Assembly: GCA_944382885.1 (NCBI GenBank)
Contig: CALWNT010000066.1
Location: 1-41,692, forward strand
DNA: 41,692 nucleotides
From: an uncultured Clostridia bacterium
Lineage (GTDB): Bacteria > Bacillota > Clostridia > Oscillospirales > Ruminococcaceae
Direction: 5' to 3'
In this document: one piece after another, positions 1-8,044 of the stretch
Position numbering within the stretch: the first letter of the stretch is position 1
Layout: each line of letters opens with the position of its first letter
Position numbers and translations under genes: made by a program
Notes under the pieces: generated by a model
Told to the model about the DNA's origin: nothing
Databases searched by the model: none
Seen by the model: the letters and a program-made list of their open reading frames with translations, nothing else

Positions 1-12
1 ATAAACGCCCGA

Positions 13-45
13 CCTATCCGACACAATGCGCAAGTGCCGGATAGG
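13..45. repeat. Imperfect hairpin near the window edge
   Basis: Arms CCTATCCG and CGGATAGG close a stem that continues inward with CAC/GTG after one mismatch. No clean T tract follows on either strand. It lies just beyond the 3' end of the acetyltransferase fragment, so it may be a degenerate terminator or a short repeat. Confidence 0.35.
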
Positions 46-59
46 AACGGCAAAATTTT

Positions 60-185
60 TTACACTTCCATTACTTCTTTATCGCACATCAGTAAAATGT
101 TGGGGGATGTAATCACATTTTTCAAAAAACAGCTGGTATGGTATTCATTGGGAAATACCACATCAGGATTTGGTATCTTTTGCAT
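60..185 (-). pseudogene. N-terminal fragment of a CatB/Vat-type O-acetyltransferase
   Basis: A 41-codon frame starts at ATG with a strong upstream site (AAAAGGAG, 8 bases away). Its first 30 residues (PNPDVVFPNEY...FLKNVITSPNI) resemble the start of xenobiotic O-acetyltransferases of the CatB/Vat hexapeptide family, which have a FIKNVI-NPNI-VGDYTYYDD pattern there. After PNI the homology stops: 11 unrelated residues follow and then TAA, where the family is normally about 200 residues. The hexapeptide repeats that form the active-site trimer are absent, so it cannot be a working enzyme. It reads as a truncated remnant whose start signals survive. The family call is from memory of the N-terminal pattern only; it could instead be an unrelated 41-residue protein. 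Confidence 0.5.
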
Positions 186-312
186 TGTCATTTCTCCTTT
201 TTTCTCGTCTTCTCATCACCTCCCGTCACAGTTTTTCGTCAGACCGCTACCGCCCGTTTTTTTCTGATTTTTTTCATCGTTCTTTCTCCTTTTCCAGTAA
301 AAATCCCGATGC

Positions 313-1278
313 TTAGCGGGCAGTACCCCAGTTCTTTCTCAATTTTTCAAACAATTTCGCTGTCGCGATATTATCCGCGTAGGGAATGATGTCGCTTTCC
401 AGTTTTCCTTCCTGCAATAACTTCAGAAAAGCTTCTACCTCAAAGGCTAACCCTTCTTCAAATTCAGAAGTAAATACCTCCAGGCTGTTGTGCGCTTTGT
501 CAAACAGCTCACATTTTTTGCTTCCCATAAAGCCATAGACCGCGATACTTCCCTCGCTGCCATAAACAAAGGCATCTCCGGGAAGAGCGCAGTTGATCCC
601 GCAGGAGAGAGATGCCACCGCGCCGCTGGGGAAAGACAGACTTAAAGAGGCAAATTCATCTACTCCGGTTTTTCCGATCATGGCGCATCCTTCGCCGTCC
701 ACCGGATTTTCTCCCAAAATCCCAGAAGCGAACTGTACCGGATACACCCCAGTATCCAGCAAAGCGCCCCCTGCCACTTCAGGATTATACAAACGATGCG
801 CCGGATTAAAGGGAACGTCGATGCAAAAATCGGCTTTTACTACTACCGGTTTTCCGATTCTGCCGGACTGCACCCATTCTCTTGCTTTGCGAAAGGCCGG
901 CAGGAATCGAATCCAAAATCCTTCCATCATCAAAACCCGTTTTTCTTTGGCAAGCTGAGTCAGTTCTCTGGCTTCTTGCTCTGTCAGGAAAAAGGGCTTT
1001 TCACAAAGCACCGCTTTTCCATGTTCCACACAGAGCTTGGCGGCCTCATAATGGAAATTGTGTGTCAGGCCAATATAAACCGCATCCACCTCCGGATCTT
1101 CCGCCAGCGCCTGATAGCTGTCGTAGGCCTTGGGAATGCCGAACTGCTCGCAAAACGCCTTTGACCGTTTCATCTCCCTGGAGGCGGCAGCAACTACTTT
1201 CATGCCATCTATTTTTGAAAATACCCTTGCAAATTCATGGGAAATGCTTCCCAAACCAATCATGCCAAACCGAACCAT
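313..1278 (-). CDS. Gfo/Idh/MocA family NAD(P)-dependent oxidoreductase
   Basis: This is a cytosolic dehydrogenase of 321 residues, about the usual family length. The N-terminal Rossmann fold has the dinucleotide loop GMIGLGSISHEF (residues 5-16), and the family hallmark CEKPF sits near residue 93, its lysine being the usual catalytic residue. The C-terminal half (from about 125) is the GFO_IDH_MocA alpha/beta domain; GGALLDTGVYPV is the typical substrate-site helix that carries the D..YP motif. The family oxidises or reduces sugars, polyols and dihydrodiols (inositol, trans-1,2-dihydrodiols, glucose-fructose), but the substrate cannot be read from the sequence. It is transcribed alone from a consensus promoter about 100 bases upstream and divergently from the phosphoesterase gene. 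No sugar transporter or kinase is adjacent to narrow its role. Confidence 0.9.
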   Translation of the reverse strand: MVRFGMIGLGSISHEFARVFSKIDGMKVVAAASREMKRSKAFCEQFGIPKAYDSYQALAEDPEVDAVYIGLTHNFHYEAAKLCVEHGKAVLCEKPFFLTEQEARELTQLAKEKRVLMMEGFWIRFLPAFRKAREWVQSGRIGKPVVVKADFCIDVPFNPAHRLYNPEVAGGALLDTGVYPVQFASGILGENPVDGEGCAMIGKTGVDEFASLSLSFPSGAVASLSCGINCALPGDAFVYGSEGSIAVYGFMGSKKCELFDKAHNSLEVFTSEFEEGLAFEVEAFLKLLQEGKLESDIIPYADNIATAKLFEKLRKNWGTAR

Positions 1279-1376
1279 TCTTTTTTCCTCATTTCCTTAT
1301 TTTTTATTCAGGCGTTCGCTGTTGAGAACTTCCTAGCCAATCCATCAATCAGCGACTCAAACAGGTTGCCTTTTTC

Positions 1377-1405
1377 ATTATAGGAAAATCCGGACGCTGT
1401 TGCAA
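1377..1405 (-). promoter_or_regulatory. Sigma-A promoter of the Gfo/Idh gene
   Basis: On the minus strand, TTGCAA (1405-1400), a 17-base spacer and a perfect TATAAT (1382-1377). It gives a 5' UTR of roughly 90 bases. Confidence 0.7.
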
Positions 1406-1422
1406 GAGAAATCTTTTCTGTC

Positions 1423-1451
1423 TTGACAACTGCTCCCGGGGTTATTAGAAT
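1423..1451 (+). promoter_or_regulatory. Sigma-A promoter of the metallophosphoesterase gene
   Basis: TTGACA (1423-1428), a 17-base spacer and TAGAAT (1446-1451). It fires divergently from the Gfo/Idh promoter, with the two -35 boxes 17 bases apart. Confidence 0.75.
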
Positions 1452-1492
1452 AACAGACAGCAGGTCAACTTTTCAGAAATGAGGTTTTTGAG

Positions 1493-2425
1493 ATGATAGA
1501 AAATCAAACATTGTCCTTTTCATCCAATGGGACATTCCGTATTTTACAGCTTACCGACGTCCATATTGAAAATGGATGCGAAAAAGATCAGAAAACCATT
1601 GCCTTAATGAGAAGGCTGATCAAGCAGTCCAATCCGGACTTTATCGTCATCACCGGCGACTTTACCCTGAGCGAGACCAACCTTGAGATCCTGGAGGAGG
1701 CGGCTAAACCGCTGACAGAGTCAGGAATCCCCTGGACCTATGTCTTTGGCAATCACGACGCCGAAATCGGCCATTCTAAAGAAGAATTACTGAAAAAAGC
1801 CCAGACTTTGCCCGGATGTATGCTGACCCCCGGTCCGGAGCATCTTTCCGGTCTGGGGAATTACATCATGGAACTGAAAAACAATAGTGGGAAAACTGAA
1901 TGGGCTTTCTTCTTTTTAGATTCTCACGGTGTCAATGCCAATCCGGAAATCAGCGGATATGATTATATCAAAAGAGATCAGATCTCCTGGTATCTGGAAC
2001 AGGAAAGCCTGCTCCCGGCACCCCATTCTTCCCTGGCGTTTTTCCATATCGCCCTGCCGGAATATAATGAGGTTTGGAATTATCATACCTGTTATGGTGA
2101 AAAAAATGAACCGATCTGCTGTCCCCGGCAGAATTCCGGGCTTTTTTCCGCCATGCTGGAAGCGGGAAATATGAAAGGCGTTTTTGTGGGACACGACCAT
2201 GTAAATGACTTTCACGGCAGCCTGCACGGAATTGAGCTCTGTTTCGGGCGGGCTACCGGCTACAACACCTATAGCCACGAGGATTTTCCTCACGGATGCC
2301 GGGTCATTGAACTTCAGGAGGGCCATCCGGAATCATTCCATACTTATTTAATTTTGGATAACGGAGAGGTCATTCCCCAGCAGAAAGAACACCAGCCGGA
2401 ATATGAGCTAGAACGGAATTTTTAA
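1493..2425 (+). CDS. Calcineurin-like metallophosphoesterase (DCR2/PAP29-like)
   Basis: A 310-residue protein with the full set of dimetal phosphoesterase motifs: LQLTDVHIE (D and H ligands, about residue 20), TGDFT (about 55), FGNHDAE (about 85), a late HIALPEYN stretch and VGHDHVNDF (about 230). The spacing matches the purple-acid-phosphatase-29/DCR2-like branch of calcineurin phosphoesterases, which hydrolyse phosphomonoesters or diesters. There is no signal peptide, so it should act in the cytosol. The start is supported by a GAAATGAGG-type site and by the promoter at 1423-1451. It is a single-gene transcript. The physiological substrate is unknown. Confidence 0.88.
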   Translation: MIENQTLSFSSNGTFRILQLTDVHIENGCEKDQKTIALMRRLIKQSNPDFIVITGDFTLSETNLEILEEAAKPLTESGIPWTYVFGNHDAEIGHSKEELLKKAQTLPGCMLTPGPEHLSGLGNYIMELKNNSGKTEWAFFFLDSHGVNANPEISGYDYIKRDQISWYLEQESLLPAPHSSLAFFHIALPEYNEVWNYHTCYGEKNEPICCPRQNSGLFSAMLEAGNMKGVFVGHDHVNDFHGSLHGIELCFGRATGYNTYSHEDFPHGCRVIELQEGHPESFHTYLILDNGEVIPQQKEHQPEYELERNF

Positions 2426-2603
2426 AATGCTCTTGGGTAACTGTGAAATGTACAAACGGTTTTTAGATCGCTTCTCTTTTTTACATAGATTTCACACAAA
2501 TATGATAGTCAATCTGCCAAACTTCTCTGTATGATAAAAATAACTATCAGGGCATGCAGTACGAGGCAAATTTTAACGTTACCCACGCCATATCGGTTCT
2601 CTT

Positions 2604-2640
2604 GCGAAACGCCAAACTGCAATGCAGTTTGGCGTTTCGC
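2604..2640. repeat. Perfect 18-bp inverted repeat with a one-base centre
   Basis: GCGAAACGCCAAACTGCA, a single A, then the exact reverse complement. No T tract follows on either strand. It lies about 60 bases upstream of the flavodoxin-like gene, inside its probable 5' leader; the upstream 2426-2603 stretch holds no gene. Confidence 0.85.
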
Positions 2641-2700
2641 AGCTATTCATCTCAAAGATAGAAATAAAGCAGAAAATCCCCAGAAAGAGAGGTTATCCTT

Positions 2701-3243
2701 ATGGATCACATCATTCTTTACGGAAGCAAATACGGCAGTACCCAAAGATATGCGGAAAAGCTCTCCCAAGAAACCGGCATTCCGGCAGTTCGCTATCAAG
2801 ACGCTCCCGCTCTTACCAATCAAAAAATCATCGTCTATCTGGGCGCTCTATATGCCGGCGGTGTTCTGGGCGTTGGGAAAGCCCTGCGGGGCCTTTCCCT
2901 CCGGGACGGACAAAGGCTGATTCTCGTCACTGTAGGATTAGCTGACCCTAATAATCCGGAAACTCGCAGCAACATCCGCACCTCCCTGCAAGGGCAGCTT
3001 CCTCCCGAGCTGTTCAACAGAACAAAAATCTACCATCTGCGGGGCGGAATTGATTACCAGAAACTCTCTTTCCCCCACCGGACGGTGATGAAACTGCTGT
3101 ATCAATCCCTGTGCAGGACGCCCGCCGAGAAACAAACGGCGGAAAACCGCGCGCTGATGGAAACCTATGGCAAACAAGTGGACTTTACCGATTTTAAAGC
3201 CCTTGAACCGATTCTTCAGGAAATACAGAAGGGAGCAATATAA
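2701..3243 (+). CDS. Flavodoxin-domain protein (HemG/protoporphyrinogen-oxidase-like)
   Basis: A 180-residue cytosolic flavoprotein. The FMN phosphate-binding loop is at the N-terminus (LYGSKYGSTQRYAEKL, residues 5-20), and a second flavin-contact strand YLGALYAGGVLG follows near residue 47. This matches the flavodoxin_5 group that includes HemG-type protoporphyrinogen oxidases and uncharacterised clostridial menaquinone-independent relatives. No heme genes lie nearby, so a general electron-carrier or repair role is as likely as tetrapyrrole oxidation. An AGAGAGG site precedes the ATG. It is monocistronic and converges on the MATE gene. Confidence 0.82.
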   Translation: MDHIILYGSKYGSTQRYAEKLSQETGIPAVRYQDAPALTNQKIIVYLGALYAGGVLGVGKALRGLSLRDGQRLILVTVGLADPNNPETRSNIRTSLQGQLPPELFNRTKIYHLRGGIDYQKLSFPHRTVMKLLYQSLCRTPAEKQTAENRALMETYGKQVDFTDFKALEPILQEIQKGAI

Positions 3244-3246
3244 ACG

Positions 3247-3283
3247 GTCTCCCGAAACGGCTTTGCAAGGCAGGGAATTCGGG
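3247..3283. terminator. Possible bidirectional terminator hairpin
   Basis: TCCCGAA and TTCGGGA arms lie about 20 bases apart between two convergent gene ends. There is no strong T tract, so the call is weak. Confidence 0.3.
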
Positions 3284-3320
3284 ATACGCCAACATCACCT
3301 GCTTTTTCCACTATAATCTC

Positions 3321-4691
3321 TTAGGGAGTCTCCTCTTTAGCGATTTCTTCCATATAGCCGCTCAATAGCTTTTTCCGCTTCATAAAATAGTAGATGACGC
3401 CCAGCCCATCCGCTAAAAACCAACCGATGGGTACGGACCACCAAATTCCCACGACGCCAAACATCGGTATTGCGGAAAGCGCATAAGCCAGCGCTACCCG
3501 AATTCCCAGGGACACAATGGTAAGGACAACAGACATACCGGGTCTTCCAAGAGCACGGTACAGCCCATAAAGCAGGAACAGGATACCAATCAGAAAATAA
3601 AATGTCCCTTCAATACGAAGATAATCTACTCCTTGGGAAATGACGGCTGTTTCCCCCGGGTCAATAAACAGAGTCATTAACGGTTCGGCAAAGACAAACA
3701 CACAGGCAGAAATCAAAAGTCCAAAGGATACGGAAGCAATCACCGCAACACGGATTCCTTTTTGAATCCGCTGCGTTTGTTTCGCTCCAAAATTCTGAGC
3801 GGTAAAAATAGAGAACGCGTTGCCAAAATCCTGAACGGGCAGATAAGCAAAAGCGTCAATTTTTACGGCGGCGGCAAAGGCGGCCATCACCGTCGTCCCG
3901 AAGCTGTTGACCAGCCCTTGGACTGCTAGAATTCCAAGATTCATAATAGACTGTTGTAAACAGGTCAATGCGGAAAATCCAGCGATTTCCTTCACACAGC
4001 TCATCCGTAAATGTACCTTTCGATCCCTCCGCAGAAGCTCCGGAAATTTGATCCAGGTATAGATGAGGATCCCGATCCCGGACACGTATTGGGAGATTAC
4101 CGTAGCCTCTGCCGCCCCGGCTACCCCGCGGTTTAAGCCCGCCACAAACCATAGATCCAATAGGATGTTCAATATGGCTGAAACAGCCAGAAAAAGAAGC
4201 GGAACCGTTGAATTTCCGAGAGAGCGCAGCAAAGAAGCGAAAAAATTATAAAGAAAAATACCGACTAATCCTGCAAATATCACAGTTAGATATTCCCGCA
4301 TCATGACAACCAATTCGGCAGGCGTTCGAAGAGCCCATATAATCCAGTCAATCCCCACAAAGACCGTGATATTTAAAAGGATCGTAACCACGCCAAGCAG
4401 GGTGAAGGAGGCCAGTATTCCTTCCTTTAATCCCAATTGATCTTTTTGACCAAATCGGATGGAAAATACCGTTCCGCTTCCCATTGCCAGTCCCAGCAAA
4501 ATAGAGGTAAGAAATGTCATCAGAGAAAAAGCGGAGCCTACGGCGGCCAAGGCGCTGGCTCCAAGAAATTTGCCTACAATCAGTGTATCCGCAATGTTAT
4601 AACACTGCTGCAGCAAATTCCCAAGAATCATAGGAACCGCAAAACGCAGCATGGTTTTCATGACAGGTCCCTGGGTCAAATCAGTTTTCAT
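3321..4691 (-). CDS. MATE family multidrug efflux transporter
   Basis: A 456-residue membrane protein with about twelve hydrophobic segments in two homologous halves. It begins MKTDLTQGPVMKTMLRFAVPMILGN, the usual N-terminus of clostridial MATE (DinF/NorM-like) proteins, followed by LLQQCYNIADTLIVGKF, the first-repeat signature. These proteins export drugs or metabolites across the cytoplasmic membrane in exchange for Na+ or H+. The gene is divergent from an Lrp/AsnC regulator and the two promoters lie in the same 157-base gap, so control by that regulator is likely. The exported compound cannot be inferred. Confidence 0.92.
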   Translation of the reverse strand: MKTDLTQGPVMKTMLRFAVPMILGNLLQQCYNIADTLIVGKFLGASALAAVGSAFSLMTFLTSILLGLAMGSGTVFSIRFGQKDQLGLKEGILASFTLLGVVTILLNITVFVGIDWIIWALRTPAELVVMMREYLTVIFAGLVGIFLYNFFASLLRSLGNSTVPLLFLAVSAILNILLDLWFVAGLNRGVAGAAEATVISQYVSGIGILIYTWIKFPELLRRDRKVHLRMSCVKEIAGFSALTCLQQSIMNLGILAVQGLVNSFGTTVMAAFAAAVKIDAFAYLPVQDFGNAFSIFTAQNFGAKQTQRIQKGIRVAVIASVSFGLLISACVFVFAEPLMTLFIDPGETAVISQGVDYLRIEGTFYFLIGILFLLYGLYRALGRPGMSVVLTIVSLGIRVALAYALSAIPMFGVVGIWWSVPIGWFLADGLGVIYYFMKRKKLLSGYMEEIAKEETP

Positions 4692-4741
4692 TTTTTCACC
4701 ACAATTTCAATTCGAAATATTCATATTAACATCCGAAACAA

Positions 4742-4770
4742 ATTATAGCTATAAATACGCAAAACGTCAA
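4742..4770 (-). promoter_or_regulatory. Sigma-A promoter of the MATE gene
   Basis: Minus strand TTGACG (4770-4765), a 17-base spacer and TATAAT (4747-4742). Confidence 0.75.
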
Positions 4771-4789
4771 TATGTATTATGCATTTTGC

Positions 4790-4819
4790 TTGACTGCTTT
4801 GATATTATGATTGTATAAT
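4790..4819 (+). promoter_or_regulatory. Sigma-A promoter of the Lrp/AsnC gene
   Basis: TTGACT (4790-4795), an 18-base spacer and TATAAT (4814-4819). It is divergent from the MATE promoter with 19 bases between the -35 boxes, so a bound regulator could affect both. Confidence 0.75.
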
Positions 4820-4848
4820 AATCATATAAAATCTTTGAAAGGCAAGGG

Positions 4849-5316
4849 ATGCAACTGATGTTTTTAGATGGCTTGGATGAATTAGATCAGAAGATTGTGA
4901 AATTGTTGATACAAAACGCCCGAATGTCTTATTCTGATATCGGCGAACAAATCGGAATCTCGAGAGTAGCGGTACGGTCTCGGGTACAGGCTCTGGAAGA
5001 CAAGGGAATTATTGAGGAATACACCACGATTATCAATCCGCAGAAAATCAGCGGGGCGATTTCCTGCTATTTTGAGATAGAAACGGCGCCGGATACCTTA
5101 ATGGAGGCAGCCGCGCTTTTAAAACAAAATGATACCGTCACACAGATTTATCGTGTAACCGGAAAAAGCAGGCTCCATGTCCACGCAGTTGCTTCCTCCA
5201 ATGAAGAAATGGAAAAATTGATCTATGAGACCATCGACAAGCTTCCCGGCGTGATAGAATGCAGCTGTAATATGATCTTCTCCAGAATCAAGGATATTAA
5301 AGGTCTGCGGTTATAG
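4849..5316 (+). CDS. Lrp/AsnC family transcriptional regulator
   Basis: A 155-residue DNA-binding protein of usual Lrp length. An N-terminal winged helix-turn-helix (LDELDQKIVKLLIQNARMS, then ISRVAVRSRVQALEDKGII, residues 8-62) is followed by a RAM/AsnC_trans_reg effector domain, with VTGKSRLHVHAVA around residues 104-116 as the amino-acid-sensing region. These proteins form octamers or larger assemblies and respond to amino acids. ATG codons at 4849 and 4858 both sit near GAAAGGCAAGGG; the first has the better spacing to AAAGG. It is likely autoregulatory and a regulator of the divergent MATE exporter. Confidence 0.9.
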   Translation: MQLMFLDGLDELDQKIVKLLIQNARMSYSDIGEQIGISRVAVRSRVQALEDKGIIEEYTTIINPQKISGAISCYFEIETAPDTLMEAAALLKQNDTVTQIYRVTGKSRLHVHAVASSNEEMEKLIYETIDKLPGVIECSCNMIFSRIKDIKGLRL

Positions 5317-5410
5317 GTGATTGTCCGGAGAGGGGTATAAAGCTTAATTCCATTGCGGAAAGGGCTTTGTAATAAAGAAATCAATATGAAAAGCAAAGGA
5401 GGCGAATCAG

Positions 5411-5593
5411 ATGTATAAAACAGTAGTAATCAGGTACACCCCCAAGGCGAAAGAGATGGCGGCAAAAATGGAGGAGATTGCCAACGAAATGGAGCGAAAA
5501 GGCTTTACTTTTGTTTCCTGTTCCATTACGCCGTCTTCAAAAGGAATTTTGATATTCCACAAAACAGACGAACCGGCGACGGAAGAGGCATAA
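5411..5593 (+). CDS. Small conserved-type protein of unknown function
   Basis: 60 residues starting at ATG behind an excellent site (AAAGGAGG, 8 bases away) and ending just before a strong terminator. Those signals make it a real gene despite its size. The sequence alternates strand and helix: TVVIRYTPKA, then a charged helix KEMAAKMEEIANEMERKG, then FTFVSCSITPSSKGILIFHK. This suggests a compact alpha/beta fold. There is no signal peptide or metal-binding motif. It lies 94 bases downstream of the Lrp gene and may be cotranscribed with it. The family is not recognised. Confidence 0.75.
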   Translation: MYKTVVIRYTPKAKEMAAKMEEIANEMERKGFTFVSCSITPSSKGILIFHKTDEPATEEA

Positions 5594-5597
5594 CAGT

Positions 5598-5637
5598 AAA
5601 AAGGAAGCTTTTGTTTTACACAAAAGCTTCCTTTTTT
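5598..5637. terminator. Bidirectional intrinsic terminator
   Basis: A 14-bp stem AAGGAAGCTTTTGT (5601-5614) / ACAAAAGCTTCCTT (5620-5633) has A-rich and T-rich flanks on both sides. It serves the small gene (+) and pheA (-). Confidence 0.9.
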
Positions 5638-5664
5638 CAGTGAAAACGATATTTTCCGCAAAAA

Positions 5665-6495
5665 TCAAATCGAATAAATCCCCAAGCGTTTGACCGGGTG
5701 TTTTTGTGCCACTGACGCAATGGCGGAAAGAATCTGCTCCTTTTGCGCGGCATCTCCGCTTAATTCCAAATAAAAATTATAAGTTCCCATATCTTTCCGG
5801 GTGGGACGGGACATAATCGAAGCCAAATTCACCTGGTGTTCATAGAAATCCTTTAAAATGCCGTATAAAAGGCCAGGGCTGTCTGTTTCCGGCATGACGT
5901 AAAGAGGTACCCTGATTTTTCCCGAAAGCGCGGTCTCCTCCTGCTTTCCGGCACGGATAATCAAAAAACGCGTATCATTATTTTTCGCATCCGTCACATT
6001 TTCTATTTTACAGAGAGCCTTGGAAGAAGAAAGCATATGGGCCGGAATAATGGCTCCTTCGCCGGAAATCCCCTTTTCCGATTGATAATAGGACTCCATA
6101 TTACTCTCTGTAATCACAACCTCTACCTGTTTGAGGGAATCGATAAATCGTCTGCACTGTCCGGAAGCTTTAAACTGAACGTAGAGTTTTTCTAGCTTTT
6201 CTACACTGTCGGCATTGGCGATAAAGGAAAACTGTACTGGAATCGTAATTTCCCCGATCACCGATACCTCCATTTCCAACAGCAGATCCAACGTCCGCTG
6301 CACATAACCATCCAGAGTATTTTCGATAGGGATAACTCCCCAGCCGCACTCCTTCCCCACCATGTGGAAGGCTTCGTCAATGGTGGGATAATACACCGGC
6401 AGCAGGTCTTCCTTTCTGCCGCTCTGCTCCAGAAACCGCTGAGCCGCATCATCACTAAAAGTGCCCTGAGGTCCCAATACCGCAATTTTATCCAA
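5665..6495 (-). CDS. pheA: Prephenate dehydratase
   Basis: A monofunctional enzyme of about 276 residues, the usual length, converting prephenate to phenylpyruvate for phenylalanine synthesis in the cytosol. The catalytic domain begins IAVLGPQGTFSDDAA and contains VIPIENTLDGYV and the NNDTRFLII motif, whose TRF threonine is essential in the family. A C-terminal ACT domain (about 200-276) carries DSPGLLYGIL and an SRPT variant of the ESRP phenylalanine-binding motif, so feedback inhibition by Phe is expected. The longest frame starts at TTG 6504, but GGAG directly abuts that codon. The TTG at 6495, nine bases from GGAG and giving MDKIAVLG, fits better. It follows the symporter gene after a terminator. 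Confidence 0.9.
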   Translation of the reverse strand: MDKIAVLGPQGTFSDDAAQRFLEQSGRKEDLLPVYYPTIDEAFHMVGKECGWGVIPIENTLDGYVQRTLDLLLEMEVSVIGEITIPVQFSFIANADSVEKLEKLYVQFKASGQCRRFIDSLKQVEVVITESNMESYYQSEKGISGEGAIIPAHMLSSSKALCKIENVTDAKNNDTRFLIIRAGKQEETALSGKIRVPLYVMPETDSPGLLYGILKDFYEHQVNLASIMSRPTRKDMGTYNFYLELSGDAAQKEQILSAIASVAQKHPVKRLGIYSI

Positions 6496-6522
6496 TTTGA
6501 TCAACTCCAGTCAAACTGCCAG

Positions 6523-6551
6523 TAAAAGCGGCAGGTTCCCCTTGCCGCTTT
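6523..6551 (-). terminator. Intrinsic terminator of the symporter gene
   Basis: Minus strand stem AAAGCGGCA / TGCCGCTTT with an eleven-base loop, followed by TTTTA, directly after the symporter stop. Confidence 0.75.
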
Positions 6552-6563
6552 CCCGTCTTTTCT

Positions 6564-7973
6564 CTATTTACCGCCCAGCGGTTTAGAAAAATACTTTTTC
6601 GTTTCTTTCGCCACTACGCCGCTCAAGGCGATAATTGCGATCAAGTTTGGAAGCGCCATCAGCCCGTTAAAGATATCCGCAATGGTCCAAACAGCGGAAA
6701 CGGTCATGTATGGCCCGATAAATACTGCTAAAATGTACAGCCAGCGATAGACTGTCACCGCTTTCCGGTTGCCTTTAAACAGATATTCAATACAGCGTTC
6801 CCCGTAATAGTTCCATCCTAAAATCGTGGTAAAGGCAAAGAACACCAAGCAGAGCATCAAGATAAACGAAGCTACCTCATTTGAGAAAGGCAGTCCATTC
6901 TGAAAAGCGTGGTTGGTAACAGCAACTCCGTCCATTCCCATGTCCCAGGAACCCATCATTACAATACTCAATCCCGTCATAGTACAGATGATAATGGTGT
7001 CGATAAAAGTACCTGTCATGGAAACCAAGCCCTGACGAACCGGTTCTTTGGTCTGAGCTGCCGCGGCGGCGATCGGCGCGGAACCTAACCCCGCTTCATT
7101 GGAAAAAATCCCTCTGGCAATTCCCTTCTGCATCGCCAAGATTACGGCGCCCAACGCTCCACCTGCCGCCGCCCGAAGGCCGAAAGCTCCTTCTATGATC
7201 TGGACAAACGCACCCGGAACCCGCTCCAAATTACAAAGCAACAAAATCAAACAAACCAAAACATATAATACTGCCATAAAGGGAACAACAACTTGAGAAA
7301 CGCTGGAAATTCTCTTCAGTCCCCCGATCACTACTAATGCCACAAGAATAGTCAGAACAATCCCGGTAATTACAACCGTCCAGGAATAGCTTCCGCCAAA
7401 CAAGTTTACTGTCATCGTCTGATCAGGATCCAAGAAATTTTTCACCGCATCGGAAATCCCGTTTACCTGTGTAAAGGTTCCGATTCCCAAAAGGCCCACG
7501 CCGGCGCCAAAAAAGGCAAAAATCATCGCGAGCCATTTCCAGCTTTTTCCCATACCGTTTTCGATATAGTAAAAAGGTCCGCCGATGACGTGGCCATCCT
7601 CATCAATTTTGCGGTATTTAATCGCCAAAACACCTTCGGCATATTTGGTTGCCATTCCCAGCAAGGCGGCGCACCACATCCAGAAGAGAGCGCCAGGTCC
7701 GCCCGCAACTAAAGCCGTCGCAACACCGACGATATTACCAGTACCGATTGTAGCGCTTAAGGCCGTACAGAGGGCTCCAAAACTAGTGACTTCTCCTTCT
7801 CCGCCTTCTTCATTTTTTATCATAAATTTCAGCGCTTTCGGCAGATGTCTGATCTGCAAGCCCCCTAAACGGATGGTTAAATAAATCCCGACCGCCAAAA
7901 TCAATACGATCAGCGGAACGCCCCAGACAAAATTGTCTATTTCCGTAAGAATTTTACTGATGGTTTCTAACAC
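6564..7973 (-). CDS. Na+/alanine-glycine symporter (AgcS family)
   Basis: A polytopic membrane protein of about 469 residues with roughly eleven hydrophobic segments, importing alanine or glycine with Na+. The AgcS signature is clear: ATIGTGNIVGVATA, GGPGALFWMW and MATKYAEGVLA in the first third. Later conserved blocks include GIARGIFSNEAGLGSAP and LGWNYYGERC. The longest open frame reaches 8018, but its first 15 codons lie in the riboswitch terminator region. A GTG at 7973 preceded by GGAAAAGGAAG is the sensible start, giving a protein beginning with the family-typical ...ETISKILTEIDNFVWG. Control by the upstream glycine riboswitch ties the transported substrate to glycine. Confidence 0.92.
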   Translation of the reverse strand: MLETISKILTEIDNFVWGVPLIVLILAVGIYLTIRLGGLQIRHLPKALKFMIKNEEGGEGEVTSFGALCTALSATIGTGNIVGVATALVAGGPGALFWMWCAALLGMATKYAEGVLAIKYRKIDEDGHVIGGPFYYIENGMGKSWKWLAMIFAFFGAGVGLLGIGTFTQVNGISDAVKNFLDPDQTMTVNLFGGSYSWTVVITGIVLTILVALVVIGGLKRISSVSQVVVPFMAVLYVLVCLILLLCNLERVPGAFVQIIEGAFGLRAAAGGALGAVILAMQKGIARGIFSNEAGLGSAPIAAAAAQTKEPVRQGLVSMTGTFIDTIIICTMTGLSIVMMGSWDMGMDGVAVTNHAFQNGLPFSNEVASFILMLCLVFFAFTTILGWNYYGERCIEYLFKGNRKAVTVYRWLYILAVFIGPYMTVSAVWTIADIFNGLMALPNLIAIIALSGVVAKETKKYFSKPLGGK

Positions 7974-7994
7974 TTTTGCATCTTCCTTTTCCCT

Positions 7995-8030
7995 AAAAAA
8001 TAAAAATAGCCGGGACAATTCTGTCCGGCC
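7995..8030 (-). terminator. Riboswitch-controlled terminator
   Basis: Minus strand GCCGGACA / TGTCCCGGC (one bulge, 8029-8009) followed by TATTTTTATTTTTT, between the glycine aptamer and the symporter start. It is the probable expression platform. Confidence 0.75.
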
Positions 8031-8044
8031 CTCAAGAGAAAAGA

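Noticed and set aside
1279-1457. Minus-strand open stretch ending ...NLFESLIDGLARKFSTANA
   Set aside because: It reads like protein, but it has no start codon or ribosome site and it overlaps both divergent promoters; chance or a decayed remnant.
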